Source: a virus
IMG/VR virus record: IMGVR_UViG_3300037189_000415
Location: 1 to 55,125 of that record
Direction: 5' to 3' (one strand)
Length of the DNA: 55,125 nucleotides
Positions 21,778-29,531 of the stretch are shown here, piece by piece (position 1 is the stretch's first letter; every line of letters starts with the position of its first letter). The notes beneath the pieces were generated by a model. That model ran no database searches, was not told where the DNA came from, and worked only from the letters and a program-made list of their open reading frames with translations. Both the position numbers and the translations under genes were made by a program.

Positions 21778-22437
21778 ATGAAACTGAGTCATTCATACAG
21801 TGCAATCAAGCTGTACGAGAACTGTCCCTACCGATACTTTCGGCAACGCATCACGAAGGATGTGGTCGATGAGGGTGGTGAGGCGTCCAAGTACGGTGAG
21901 CGAGTTCACGAATACCTTGAGCATCGACTCAAATCCAACAAGTTATTGCCACAAGATGTAGCACATTACGAACCTCTCTGCGCATCGGTCGAGAAGATCG
22001 CGGCAGGGGGTGAGTTGCTCATCGAACACGAGCTAGTCCTGACAGACAACCTTACACCAACAGGTTGGTGGGACACAGACGCATGGCTCCGATCCAAACT
22101 AGACATCTTGGTATTGAATGGAACACTAGCCAATGTCATGGATTGGAAAACTGGAAAGCGCAATGCCGACCAGTTCCAAATGCAGTTGTTTGCGGCTCAG
22201 GTGTTCAAACATTTCCCCGATATAGAGACAGTAAAGACTTCCCTTGTATGGCTCAAGACCATGGAGATGGACACTGAGACCTACTACAGGACACAGACGA
22301 ACGACCTATGGGCTGATGTAATGAAGCGTATTCAACGCATCTACACCTCATTGGACAACGATAACTGGCCTATGCGTCCGTCAGGATTGTGTCGGTTCTG
22401 CCCTGCTCGTCACGATTGTGTGAGTGCTAGGGTTTAA
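21778..22437 (+). CDS. PD-(D/E)XK nuclease, Cas4/RecB-like (219 aa)
   Basis: The N-terminal LSHSYSAIKLYENCPYRYFR is typical of PDDEXK_1 RecB/Cas4-type nucleases (Cys at CPYRYF). The active site is D in SKLDILV (about residue 109) and the D-W-K triad in VMDWKTGKR (about 121-129). The C-terminus has three Cys (GLCRFCPARHDC), which with the N-terminal Cys could hold a 4Fe-4S cluster. A small hairpin lies upstream of the ATG. It probably acts in DNA repair or recombination with the VRR-NUC and SNF2 genes that follow. Confidence 0.85.
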   Translation: MKLSHSYSAIKLYENCPYRYFRQRITKDVVDEGGEASKYGERVHEYLEHRLKSNKLLPQDVAHYEPLCASVEKIAAGGELLIEHELVLTDNLTPTGWWDTDAWLRSKLDILVLNGTLANVMDWKTGKRNADQFQMQLFAAQVFKHFPDIETVKTSLVWLKTMEMDTETYYRTQTNDLWADVMKRIQRIYTSLDNDNWPMRPSGLCRFCPARHDCVSARV

Positions 22438-22468
22438 CCTAATAAAAAATACTTGACAGGAGCGTAAA

Positions 22469-22777
22469 GTGTCTTACAATACACCCGAAGGCAAGATAAA
22501 AAAGAAGGTTGTTGAAGTATTGAAGAAGCATGGTGTTTGGTATTTCTTTCCCGCCAACAATGGGTTTGGTGTGGCAGGGATTCCCGACATAGTGGCTTGT
22601 GTAAAGGGACAGTTCTTGGGGATTGAAGTGAAGGCAGACAGAACCAAGAAGCCCACTGCACTACAGATTCAATGCGGCGCAAAGATTCAAGCGACAGGGG
22701 GTTGGTGGCTCGTGGTATGTGACCAAGAATCCATCGACATGCTTGTTGTAATGTTAGAAGAAAAACTTTACAGGTGA
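22469..22777 (+). CDS. VRR-NUC nuclease (102 aa)
   Basis: The GTG start at 22469 is supported by AGGAG six bases upstream and by the family-like start TPEGKIKKKVVEVLKKHGVW. The active site pattern is GIPDIV (about residues 37-42) followed by GIEVKAD (about 49-55), as in VRR-NUC Holliday-junction-resolving nucleases. It is a single-domain protein, as in most phage copies. It is likely a structure-specific endonuclease for phage recombination, and it precedes an SNF2 helicase, a common pair. Confidence 0.9.
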   Translation: MSYNTPEGKIKKKVVEVLKKHGVWYFFPANNGFGVAGIPDIVACVKGQFLGIEVKADRTKKPTALQIQCGAKIQATGGWWLVVCDQESIDMLVVMLEEKLYR

Positions 22778-22781
22778 ATAT

Positions 22782-24335
22782 ATGTTAGTGGTGGAGCAAG
22801 CCAAGGCGTTGGCTCTGAAGTTAAACAATCCTAATCGGGTGCTTGATTGCATACCGACTGCGAAGGCGTTCGAGTATCAGGGGGTTCCCCTTGTGGTTAC
22901 TCCGCATAGGCTTGATGAGGTGCGAGTACTGCGCAACCTTGGCATCCAAGCCCCATCACCCATCTTGTATTATTACAACTGGCCCGGCCAGTTCACACCG
23001 TATGACCACCAAAAACAAACTGCTGCGTTCTTGACGCTCCATCAACGCGCTCTGGTGTTGAATGAGATCGGCACTGGCAAGACCCAATCATCTCTATGGG
23101 CTGCTGACTATTTGCTCAAGACCAAGCAGATCAAGAAGGTACTCATCCTCTCGCCGTTGTCCACTCTTGAAAGGGTATGGGCTGACGGTATCTTCATGGG
23201 GTTCCCCAACCGTAAGTTTGCTGTGCTGCATGGCACGGCTAAGAAGCGACTCGAATTATTGAAGCGCGATGTGGAGTTCTACATCGTGAATCATGATGGG
23301 TTCCCAATCATCAGTGAACAGATACATGGAATGTTTGACCTCATCATCGTTGACGAGGCGGCTGTATTGCGCAACCCCTCGACACAGCGATTCAAGATTT
23401 TTAGGAAATGGATTGAGGCTAACCACTCTACACGTTTGTGGTTGATGACGGGCACACCAACTCCCAACGACCCCACCGATGCGTGGGCGTTGGCAAAGTT
23501 GGTCAACAGTCCATACTGCACAAAGACATTCACATCATTCCGCGAACAGGTGATGATGAAGATTGGTCAATGGAAGTTCATACCACGACCCGAGTCAGTA
23601 GAGATTGTGAAGAACATCCTACAACCTGCTGTCAGATATACACGCGATGAGTGTTTCGATCTACCTGACACCGTGGTGCAAACTCGTTCCGTTGAACTGA
23701 CAACCGAGCAGAAGAAGCATTACCAACAGATGCTCCGTCATTTCGTAACGGAGATGTCTGCGGAGGGAACGATCACCGCAGTTAATGAAGCAGTAAAGAT
23801 TCAGAAACTCGTACAGATTTGTTGCGGCGTTGCTTACGGTGACGACGGGCAAAACATCGAGGTTGACGCAACCCCTCGTGTCAACTTGGTGAAGGAGGTG
23901 ATTGAAGAAGCAGGGGAAAAAGTGATTGTGTTTGTGCCGTTGACAGGAACTCTACACATGTTGGAGAAAGAGTTGAGTAAGCATTGGACAGTTGGTGTTG
24001 TGAATGGTGAGGTGTCCTCATCCAAACGCAATGACATCTTCCATAACTTTCAGAACAACAAACATCCACATGTGTTGATTGCTCACCCTGCGACTATGGC
24101 GCATGGGTTAACGCTGACCACTGCATCCACAATCATTTGGTATGGGCCGATCAATAGCAACGAGACCTACACTCAAGCCAATGGTCGGATAGAACGTATC
24201 GGCAAGAAGCATGTGTCCAATGTCATACACATTGAAGCAACAGACCTTGAGCATAGGATGTATGAGCGACTCAAGAACAAACAAAAGTTGCAGGGCTTGC
24301 TCCTTGATTTAATTCAACAAGAAACTGAAAGGTGA
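22782..24335 (+). CDS. SNF2-family helicase / ATPase (517 aa)
   Basis: Motif I NEIGTGKT (about residues 93-100), motif II VDEAA (about 190-195), LMTGTP (motif III) and a C-terminal helicase lobe with VFVPLTGT, LTLTTASTII and QANGRIERIG (motif VI) identify an SNF2-type helicase-like protein. It is preceded by VRR-NUC. The ATG follows its neighbour by four bases. It may translocate on double-stranded DNA during recombination or repair. Some phages carry the same VRR-NUC and SNF2 pair next to primase or polymerase genes. Confidence 0.9.
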   Translation: MLVVEQAKALALKLNNPNRVLDCIPTAKAFEYQGVPLVVTPHRLDEVRVLRNLGIQAPSPILYYYNWPGQFTPYDHQKQTAAFLTLHQRALVLNEIGTGKTQSSLWAADYLLKTKQIKKVLILSPLSTLERVWADGIFMGFPNRKFAVLHGTAKKRLELLKRDVEFYIVNHDGFPIISEQIHGMFDLIIVDEAAVLRNPSTQRFKIFRKWIEANHSTRLWLMTGTPTPNDPTDAWALAKLVNSPYCTKTFTSFREQVMMKIGQWKFIPRPESVEIVKNILQPAVRYTRDECFDLPDTVVQTRSVELTTEQKKHYQQMLRHFVTEMSAEGTITAVNEAVKIQKLVQICCGVAYGDDGQNIEVDATPRVNLVKEVIEEAGEKVIVFVPLTGTLHMLEKELSKHWTVGVVNGEVSSSKRNDIFHNFQNNKHPHVLIAHPATMAHGLTLTTASTIIWYGPINSNETYTQANGRIERIGKKHVSNVIHIEATDLEHRMYERLKNKQKLQGLLLDLIQQETER

Positions 24336-24340
24336 AGAAG

Positions 24341-24526
24341 ATGGCAAAGATAATTCAAATCTGTCCGGTTAGTCGTAACGAAGAAACAAAAGAGGCATTG
24401 GTGTACGCATTGGATAGTGAAGGCAATGTGTTCATGATACTCGAAGGTGAAGATATGGCTTGCATCATGAGCAATATTGAATACAGACATATCCTTGAGT
24501 TGTTACGAAAGGATGGTGAGATATGA
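24341..24526 (+). CDS. Small hypothetical protein (61 aa)
   Basis: It reads MAKIIQICPVSRNEETKEAL then VYALDSEGNVFMILEGEDMA. It is acidic and beta-rich in the first part. An in-frame GTG at 24332 would add three residues; I prefer the ATG because AAGGTGA lies just upstream. The next gene starts four bases before its stop. I do not recognise it. Confidence 0.55.
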   Translation: MAKIIQICPVSRNEETKEALVYALDSEGNVFMILEGEDMACIMSNIEYRHILELLRKDGEI

Positions 24527-24927
24527 GCGTGACAGTAGATGAAGTAGTCGCAGCCTATATCAAACTCCGTGCGAAGAAGGACGCAATGGAAGCTGAGACC
24601 AAGGCTGAGGTTAAAAAGATTGTCGAGAAGATGGACAAGTTTGAGGGTTGGTTGAAGCAACAAGCCGATGCTCAAGGCGTTACATCATTCAAGACTAAAC
24701 ATGGTACGGCGTTCCTCAAGACTACCGACTATGCCAACGTCGAGAACTGGGATGCCGCACTTGGTTTCATTCTCGAAAACAAAGCATTTGATTTGCTGAA
24801 CAAAGCTGTTAGTAAAACATCTGTGCGTGGGTACATCGAGTCAAACAAGGCAGTACCCCCCGGAGTCAACTACGGTACAAAGATAGAGGTAGAAGTTCGT
24901 AAACCCGCAAACCGAGTGGAGGATTGA
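24523..24927 (+). CDS. Gp157-like / host-nuclease-inhibitor-like protein (134 aa)
   Basis: The N-terminus is a helix (VTVDEVVAAYIKLRAKKDAM) and a coiled-coil-like stretch that continues to WLKQQADAQGVTSFKT. The rest is beta-rich and ends in KIEVEVRKP. This resembles small phage proteins of the Gp157 type and the host-nuclease inhibitors of recombination modules. It sits with a nuclease and helicase set, which fits protection of phage DNA ends. The call is tentative. Confidence 0.45.
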   Translation: MSVTVDEVVAAYIKLRAKKDAMEAETKAEVKKIVEKMDKFEGWLKQQADAQGVTSFKTKHGTAFLKTTDYANVENWDAALGFILENKAFDLLNKAVSKTSVRGYIESNKAVPPGVNYGTKIEVEVRKPANRVED

Positions 24928-24928
24928 C

Positions 24929-25315
24929 ATGATAGGTGGATGGTTCAAAAAGAAATTACAAGCTGCATTGCGTGAGATGCACGACACACCGCCTGAGGTT
25001 CGCCGTACCACGGCAACTGAAGAGATGTTTGGTCGGCAGATACCCGCTGTTGTCGCTTTCAAAATCAACAATGGTTTTGTAGTGCAAGCAAATGATTCCT
25101 CGCATGTCGCGCAGTATGGTGAAGTACGAGCATCAGGGTTCACCTTCTGTAAAGATGCTGAGGCAATCGCGGAGCATATCGTGTCGTCCGCAGTAAGGGA
25201 AAAAATTGGGATACAGCAAGAGATGTTTGGTCAGAGCATCCCTGCCATGCTGCAAAAACAATCTGCCATTGGTGGCGGTGGCGTCTATGCCAATGTCACT
25301 ACTCGTAAACCGTAA
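24929..25315 (+). CDS. Hypothetical protein with repeated EMFG-I-PA motif (128 aa)
   Basis: The N-terminus is basic (MIGGWFKKKLQAALREMHDT). The short motif EEMFGRQIPAVV (residues ~31-42) recurs as QEMFGQSIPAML near residue 98-109. The middle has a helix (KDAEAIAEHIVSSAVREKIG). GGAGG precedes the ATG. The repeat suggests a two-domain or duplicated protein. I do not recognise it; its position suggests a DNA-metabolism role. Confidence 0.5.
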   Translation: MIGGWFKKKLQAALREMHDTPPEVRRTTATEEMFGRQIPAVVAFKINNGFVVQANDSSHVAQYGEVRASGFTFCKDAEAIAEHIVSSAVREKIGIQQEMFGQSIPAMLQKQSAIGGGGVYANVTTRKP

Positions 25316-25337
25316 CGCTCAACTAAAGGAGAAATCT

Positions 25338-26315
25338 ATGAGCAATCTCGTTCCAGTAAATGTGCAAGTCCCCGCCCACCTTGCATCTCGCATCGGGCAA
25401 CCCTCTGCATTGGCTCAGTCCATGGCAGGTGGTCTTGGTAATGGTGGTGAATCAATTCCACGCATCAGCATTAAAGGTTCGCGTTTCCGTATCGTCGAGG
25501 GTGACACCGAGACTGTGTTGGATACCACGGCTATTGATGTTGTGATCGTTGGCGCTAACCCTCGTCTGTCAAAGACTTGGTACGCTAAGGCATGGACGCC
25601 TGACTCTGAACCACAAGCACCTGAATGTTTCTCGTTGGATGGTGTGTCACCTGACCCGCAGTCCACTCAACCACAGAACGATCTGTGTGCATCGTGTCCG
25701 CAAAATGCTTGGGGTTCCAAAGTCACACCTCAAGGCCAGCAGATCAAAGCATGTGCAGACAAGAAGCGACTTGCTGTGGTGAGTGCGGACGACCCGACCG
25801 GCCCAACATACCTGCTTGAGGTAACTCCTGCGGCATTGAAAGGTTTGAACCAGTATCAGAAAGAACTGGCTCACCGTGGTATTGCACCCGAGATCGTCAA
25901 GACTCGTGTAACATTCGACACCGATGCGTCATTCCCGAAACTCAAGTTCGGTTTCGGTGGCTTCAATGATGCTGATGCCCAAGAAGCTGTTGACCCTTTG
26001 TTTGGTTCTGCTTCTGTTAAAGAGATCACTGGCGAATCTACTCGCCAACCAGTAGCAGTTCCGCAAGCAATCGCGGCTCCTGCTCCTGCACCAGTTGCAC
26101 CGAAACCTGCCGTTAAAGTGGCAGAACCCGAACCCGCCCCTACCCCTGCGGAAACACCCGCTGCTCCAAAGCGCGGTTTCGGTGCAACCAAACAAGCGGC
26201 TCCTAAAGCTGCTGCCCCTGCCCCTGCTGCGGCTCCTGCTGCTCCAATGGCTGCGGCGGCATTGGCTGACAGTATCGCTGCACTTGTCGGTGAGGTGAAT
26301 TCCGATGACGCCTAA
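25338..26315 (+). CDS. Putative ssDNA-binding/recombination-related protein with Pro-Ala tail (325 aa)
   Basis: The ordered part has IPRISIKGSRFRIVEGDTET, a Cys group (LCASCPQNAWGS, later KACADKKR) that may bind zinc, and KTRVTFDTDASFPKLKFGFG. Residues from about 230 on form a low-complexity Pro/Ala/Lys tail, ending in DSIAALVGEVNSDDA. Acidic tails after disordered linkers are typical of SSBs, but the fold is not certain. The start at 25338 has AAGGAG upstream; an extension upstream overlaps the previous gene and is not used. The last 11 bases overlap the HTH gene. Confidence 0.55.
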   Translation: MSNLVPVNVQVPAHLASRIGQPSALAQSMAGGLGNGGESIPRISIKGSRFRIVEGDTETVLDTTAIDVVIVGANPRLSKTWYAKAWTPDSEPQAPECFSLDGVSPDPQSTQPQNDLCASCPQNAWGSKVTPQGQQIKACADKKRLAVVSADDPTGPTYLLEVTPAALKGLNQYQKELAHRGIAPEIVKTRVTFDTDASFPKLKFGFGGFNDADAQEAVDPLFGSASVKEITGESTRQPVAVPQAIAAPAPAPVAPKPAVKVAEPEPAPTPAETPAAPKRGFGATKQAAPKAAAPAPAAAPAAPMAAAALADSIAALVGEVNSDDA

Positions 26316-26592
26316 GCAACCACTTGACTTTGTAAAGGTCGAGGCGTTGCGTAAGCACATGCTCCTAACAACAGTTGACATGGCTGCTCTGTTAGGGGTG
26401 TCACGGATGACTTACTATGGTTGGGTACGAGGGAAACCCCTTCGTAAAACCAGTGACCAAAAGGTGCGGCAGATGTTAAAGTCTTTGCTCGCGGTTATGA
26501 CTGACCACGGGTGGCCTACACCGGAAGTCATAGCCATGGAACAACCGCAACGCAAGCAACGTCTCGATGAGATATTAGGGTCGTACAACTAA
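26305..26592 (+). CDS. HTH transcriptional regulator (95 aa)
   Basis: It contains a helix-turn-helix: TTVDMAALLGVSRMTYYGWV (residues ~22-41), with recognition helix SRMTYYGWVRGK, of the Cro/CI or XRE type. The C-terminal half is helical (KVRQMLKSLLAVMTDHG). It is the only clear DNA-binding regulator in the window, so it may control early genes or the TAGATAG array. Its ATG overlaps the previous gene by 11 bases. A stable hairpin follows its stop. Confidence 0.8.
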   Translation: MTPKQPLDFVKVEALRKHMLLTTVDMAALLGVSRMTYYGWVRGKPLRKTSDQKVRQMLKSLLAVMTDHGWPTPEVIAMEQPQRKQRLDEILGSYN

Positions 26593-26598
26593 GGGTGC

Positions 26599-26620
26599 GG
26601 CGGGGGAGCAATCCCCCGCC
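26599..26620 (+). terminator. GCAA-loop hairpin between regulator and primase-helicase genes
   Basis: A perfect 9-bp stem (GGCGGGGGA/TCCCCCGCC) closes a GCAA loop, with no T-run. It lies 16 bases before the primase-helicase ATG. It may stabilise mRNA or slow ribosomes rather than stop transcription. Confidence 0.5.
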
Positions 26621-26636
26621 TAAGATAGGGGTAGCA

Positions 26637-29531
26637 ATGAACACGCTTGAATTTTTGGAGCGGGTTCTTCCGTCTGAGGGGTTATATTGTTCGTTCACTG
26701 TAGTAGGGAAATACCCTAAGCAGTGTCACCACCAAACGATAGAAGAACTTGCTAATGAGGTATTGGCACAGAGCCAAGCAGGACACAACACGTATTTCGC
26801 AGTCTCGTCATTCCTGACAGACGAGAGCCGTGAACAGGTAAACGTCAGGGCGATCAAGACCTTCGCGCTCGACATCGACTGCGGTGAGGGTAAGCCGTAT
26901 CCATCGTGGAAGGAAGGACTGCTAGTCCTGTCCGACTATATTCGTGAGCTTGGTTTGCCGGGGCCGATGATTGTTCGGTCAGGCAACGGGCTACATGTTT
27001 ACTGGACATTGACCGCCGAGATGCCGCCCGAGGAGTGGCGTCCGATTGCGTTTGCGTTCAAAGCATCTGCTGTTGCCAAGTTCAAGGAACTGGCAGAGAA
27101 GCGCGGCATCATCTCGCCGACTCCGAGTAAACCCTATATCGACCCTGCTGTACCTGCTGACCATGCGCGGGTGCTACGTCCTGTGGGAACCACCAACACC
27201 AAAGGTGGCAACACAGTATCTTTGATATTCGATGCGCCCCCTATTGACCCACAACAGTTCGCATCGTTTTTCCGCATTGCCCCTAGCTCACCGGCTGAGC
27301 TACCCACACGACACACATCCAACAGTACATTGCTAGATAGTCTGGCAGTCAAACAAGAATGGCCTCCGTCAAACCCTGACCCTATCAAGAACAAATGCGC
27401 TCAGATTAAATGGGCGGTAGAGAACCAAGACAAGATGGACGAGCCATCTTGGTACAACGTCATGGGTGTGGCTGCGTTTTGCAAAGACCCTGAGGAAGTA
27501 GCTATCCAATGGAGCAATGAACATCGTACATTCAACGAAGCCGAGACTCGTAGGAAGATTGCTCAATGGCAAAACAAGACCAGTGGCCCGACCAAATGCG
27601 AAACATTCGAGGAGAACAATCCTGAGCGATGTAAGGGTTGTAAGTTCAAAGGCAAAATCAAAAGCCCGAACGGGTTAGGTGTTCAATACCAAGAGGTGCA
27701 GATAGCTCCCGATGCGCTTGATGCTGCTGCCTATGAGGTGGAGTTACCCAAACCTTTTAAGAGAACTGATCGAGGTATCAAAGTAACTCTCGATGATACC
27801 GATATTGATGTATGCCCGTTTGACATATACCCCGTGGGGTATGGCAAAGATGAAGCCCTTGGCTATGAGGTCGTCCGGTATCACTGGAACCGACAACATG
27901 TTGGTTGGCAACCGCTGACCCTACGTCAAGCTTTCCTCACCGATGGTAGCCGTGAGTTTGCAGGAGCCATTGCAGACCAAGGCATCGTCCTTTTCAACAA
28001 AAAACAAACGGAGTACTTTCAATATATGCTGCGCACCTACATGGATAAATTGCGGCAGCAGAGAGCCATGACGAACCTCTATTCCACAATGGGATGGAAG
28101 CACGACTACACCGAGTTCGTTATGGGTGACACCATCCTGCGCTGCAACAAGAACGGAACAATCACAGAGGAACAAATTCTTCTGTCATCAACATCACAAC
28201 GTCTGGGCCATGAGTTGTACGGCACAGCGGGAAGTCTTGAGGAGTGGCGGGAGTTCACCCGCATCATGCCCAAGGTCAACCTGATGGGTCAGATGTTTGC
28301 AATCGGCGTGAGTCTATCGGCTCCGTTATACGCCTTCACTGGACTTAAATCCACAACCGTGTCGCTCTATGGGCCGACAGGCTGCGGCAAAACATTGGCT
28401 CAGTTGTGGGGTCAGTCTGTGTGGGGTGTGCCTGAGAAGCTGCACTTCGCTGCCAAGTACACACAGAACGCTGTGTTCGCACGATTTGGTTTGTATTGCA
28501 ACATGCCACTGACCATTGACGAAACCACGATGATGGATGTCAAAGATGTTGGTGACTTCCTGTACTGGATTTCACAGGGTCGAGACAAGGCACGACTTAA
28601 CCGCAATGCAGAGGAACGTGAGGCTCGTGAGTGGGCGGCTCCTGCCATCCTGTCGAACAACACATCCATGGGTTCTAAACTGGTAGCGTCCGGCATGGAG
28701 ACCACGGCACAGATGGTTCGCCTGTTGGAGATTTCGCTGCAAGTCCACCCGATATTTAAGTCAGGTAGTACCGCAGGTCGAGACATCTACAACTTCCTGT
28801 CCACCAACTACGGTCACGCAGGTCGTGAGTTCGTGAAGTATCTTATGCAACTTGGCCCTGAGGGTATGAAGGCTATTGTGGATGAGGCGTTCAAATCTTT
28901 CCCCAAGAAGTATGACCATCACTTTACTGGCGAGGAACGCTTTTGGGAGCAAGCTATTGTGTTAGCTGATTTGACTGTACGCCTTGCCTATGAGAACAAC
29001 ATCATCGCTTTCCCGCCTGAGGTGATGACCAACTGGGTACTGGGTCAGATTGGTGCAATGCGTAAGACCGTCATCGACTATCAGACTGATAGCTTCGACA
29101 TGCTGACCGAGTATCTGAACGAACATGCCAACACCGCGCTGACTGTATGGCACACAGGTAACACTAAACCTGCCGTTGATATGCAACGCCTACCGCGTGG
29201 TGAAGTCCGTGCGAGATTCGACTGCCACCGTAGGGACATGACCTCAAAGTTTGACCACGGTACGGTGATGGTTGACCGGACGCACTTCCGTAAATGGCTT
29301 GCTCTGAAGGGTTCGGACTACCGTGGCTTCATGCGTGAGATGGCTTCTGCCAACTTAGTGGTAACACCCAAGTCCAACAAGGCAAGCCTTGGTAAGGATA
29401 GCCCTATCAAGTTGCCACAGTCCTATGTGATTGCGCTGAATCTAAACCATCCCCGCCTCAGAGGAATCCTAGAGGACGAGGATGCGGCTGTCGATGACGC
29501 CATGCTTGGTCAACTGAAGGTCGTTCAATAA
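26637..29531 (+). CDS. Primase-helicase (AEP-like plus DUF927-like), 964 aa
   Basis: The N-terminal domain has FALDIDCG (about residues 83-90) and RSGNGLHVYWTL (about 118-129), then VLRPVGTTNTK, as in archaeo-eukaryotic primase (AEP) domains that use two Asp and a His. A middle region with CETFEENNPERCKGCKF may bind zinc. The C-terminal part is a DUF927-like helicase/ATPase with Walker A YGPTGCGKT (about 579-587), TIDETTMMD and AILSNNTSM. It probably primes and unwinds DNA for the PolA. The ATG at 26637 follows AGGGG. Its stop overlaps the opposite-strand gene by seven bases. Confidence 0.88.
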   Translation: MNTLEFLERVLPSEGLYCSFTVVGKYPKQCHHQTIEELANEVLAQSQAGHNTYFAVSSFLTDESREQVNVRAIKTFALDIDCGEGKPYPSWKEGLLVLSDYIRELGLPGPMIVRSGNGLHVYWTLTAEMPPEEWRPIAFAFKASAVAKFKELAEKRGIISPTPSKPYIDPAVPADHARVLRPVGTTNTKGGNTVSLIFDAPPIDPQQFASFFRIAPSSPAELPTRHTSNSTLLDSLAVKQEWPPSNPDPIKNKCAQIKWAVENQDKMDEPSWYNVMGVAAFCKDPEEVAIQWSNEHRTFNEAETRRKIAQWQNKTSGPTKCETFEENNPERCKGCKFKGKIKSPNGLGVQYQEVQIAPDALDAAAYEVELPKPFKRTDRGIKVTLDDTDIDVCPFDIYPVGYGKDEALGYEVVRYHWNRQHVGWQPLTLRQAFLTDGSREFAGAIADQGIVLFNKKQTEYFQYMLRTYMDKLRQQRAMTNLYSTMGWKHDYTEFVMGDTILRCNKNGTITEEQILLSSTSQRLGHELYGTAGSLEEWREFTRIMPKVNLMGQMFAIGVSLSAPLYAFTGLKSTTVSLYGPTGCGKTLAQLWGQSVWGVPEKLHFAAKYTQNAVFARFGLYCNMPLTIDETTMMDVKDVGDFLYWISQGRDKARLNRNAEEREAREWAAPAILSNNTSMGSKLVASGMETTAQMVRLLEISLQVHPIFKSGSTAGRDIYNFLSTNYGHAGREFVKYLMQLGPEGMKAIVDEAFKSFPKKYDHHFTGEERFWEQAIVLADLTVRLAYENNIIAFPPEVMTNWVLGQIGAMRKTVIDYQTDSFDMLTEYLNEHANTALTVWHTGNTKPAVDMQRLPRGEVRARFDCHRRDMTSKFDHGTVMVDRTHFRKWLALKGSDYRGFMREMASANLVVTPKSNKASLGKDSPIKLPQSYVIALNLNHPRLRGILEDEDAAVDDAMLGQLKVVQ

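Noticed and set aside
22453-22480. TTGACA with TACAAT, 16 bases apart, before the VRR-NUC gene
   Set aside because: The start would lie inside the VRR-NUC gene, and TTGACA overlaps its ribosome binding site, so it is more likely a chance match.
25206-25337. N-terminal extension of the Pro-Ala-rich protein
   Set aside because: It overlaps the 128-aa gene and has a weak start. The ATG at 25338 has AAGGAG at a proper distance.
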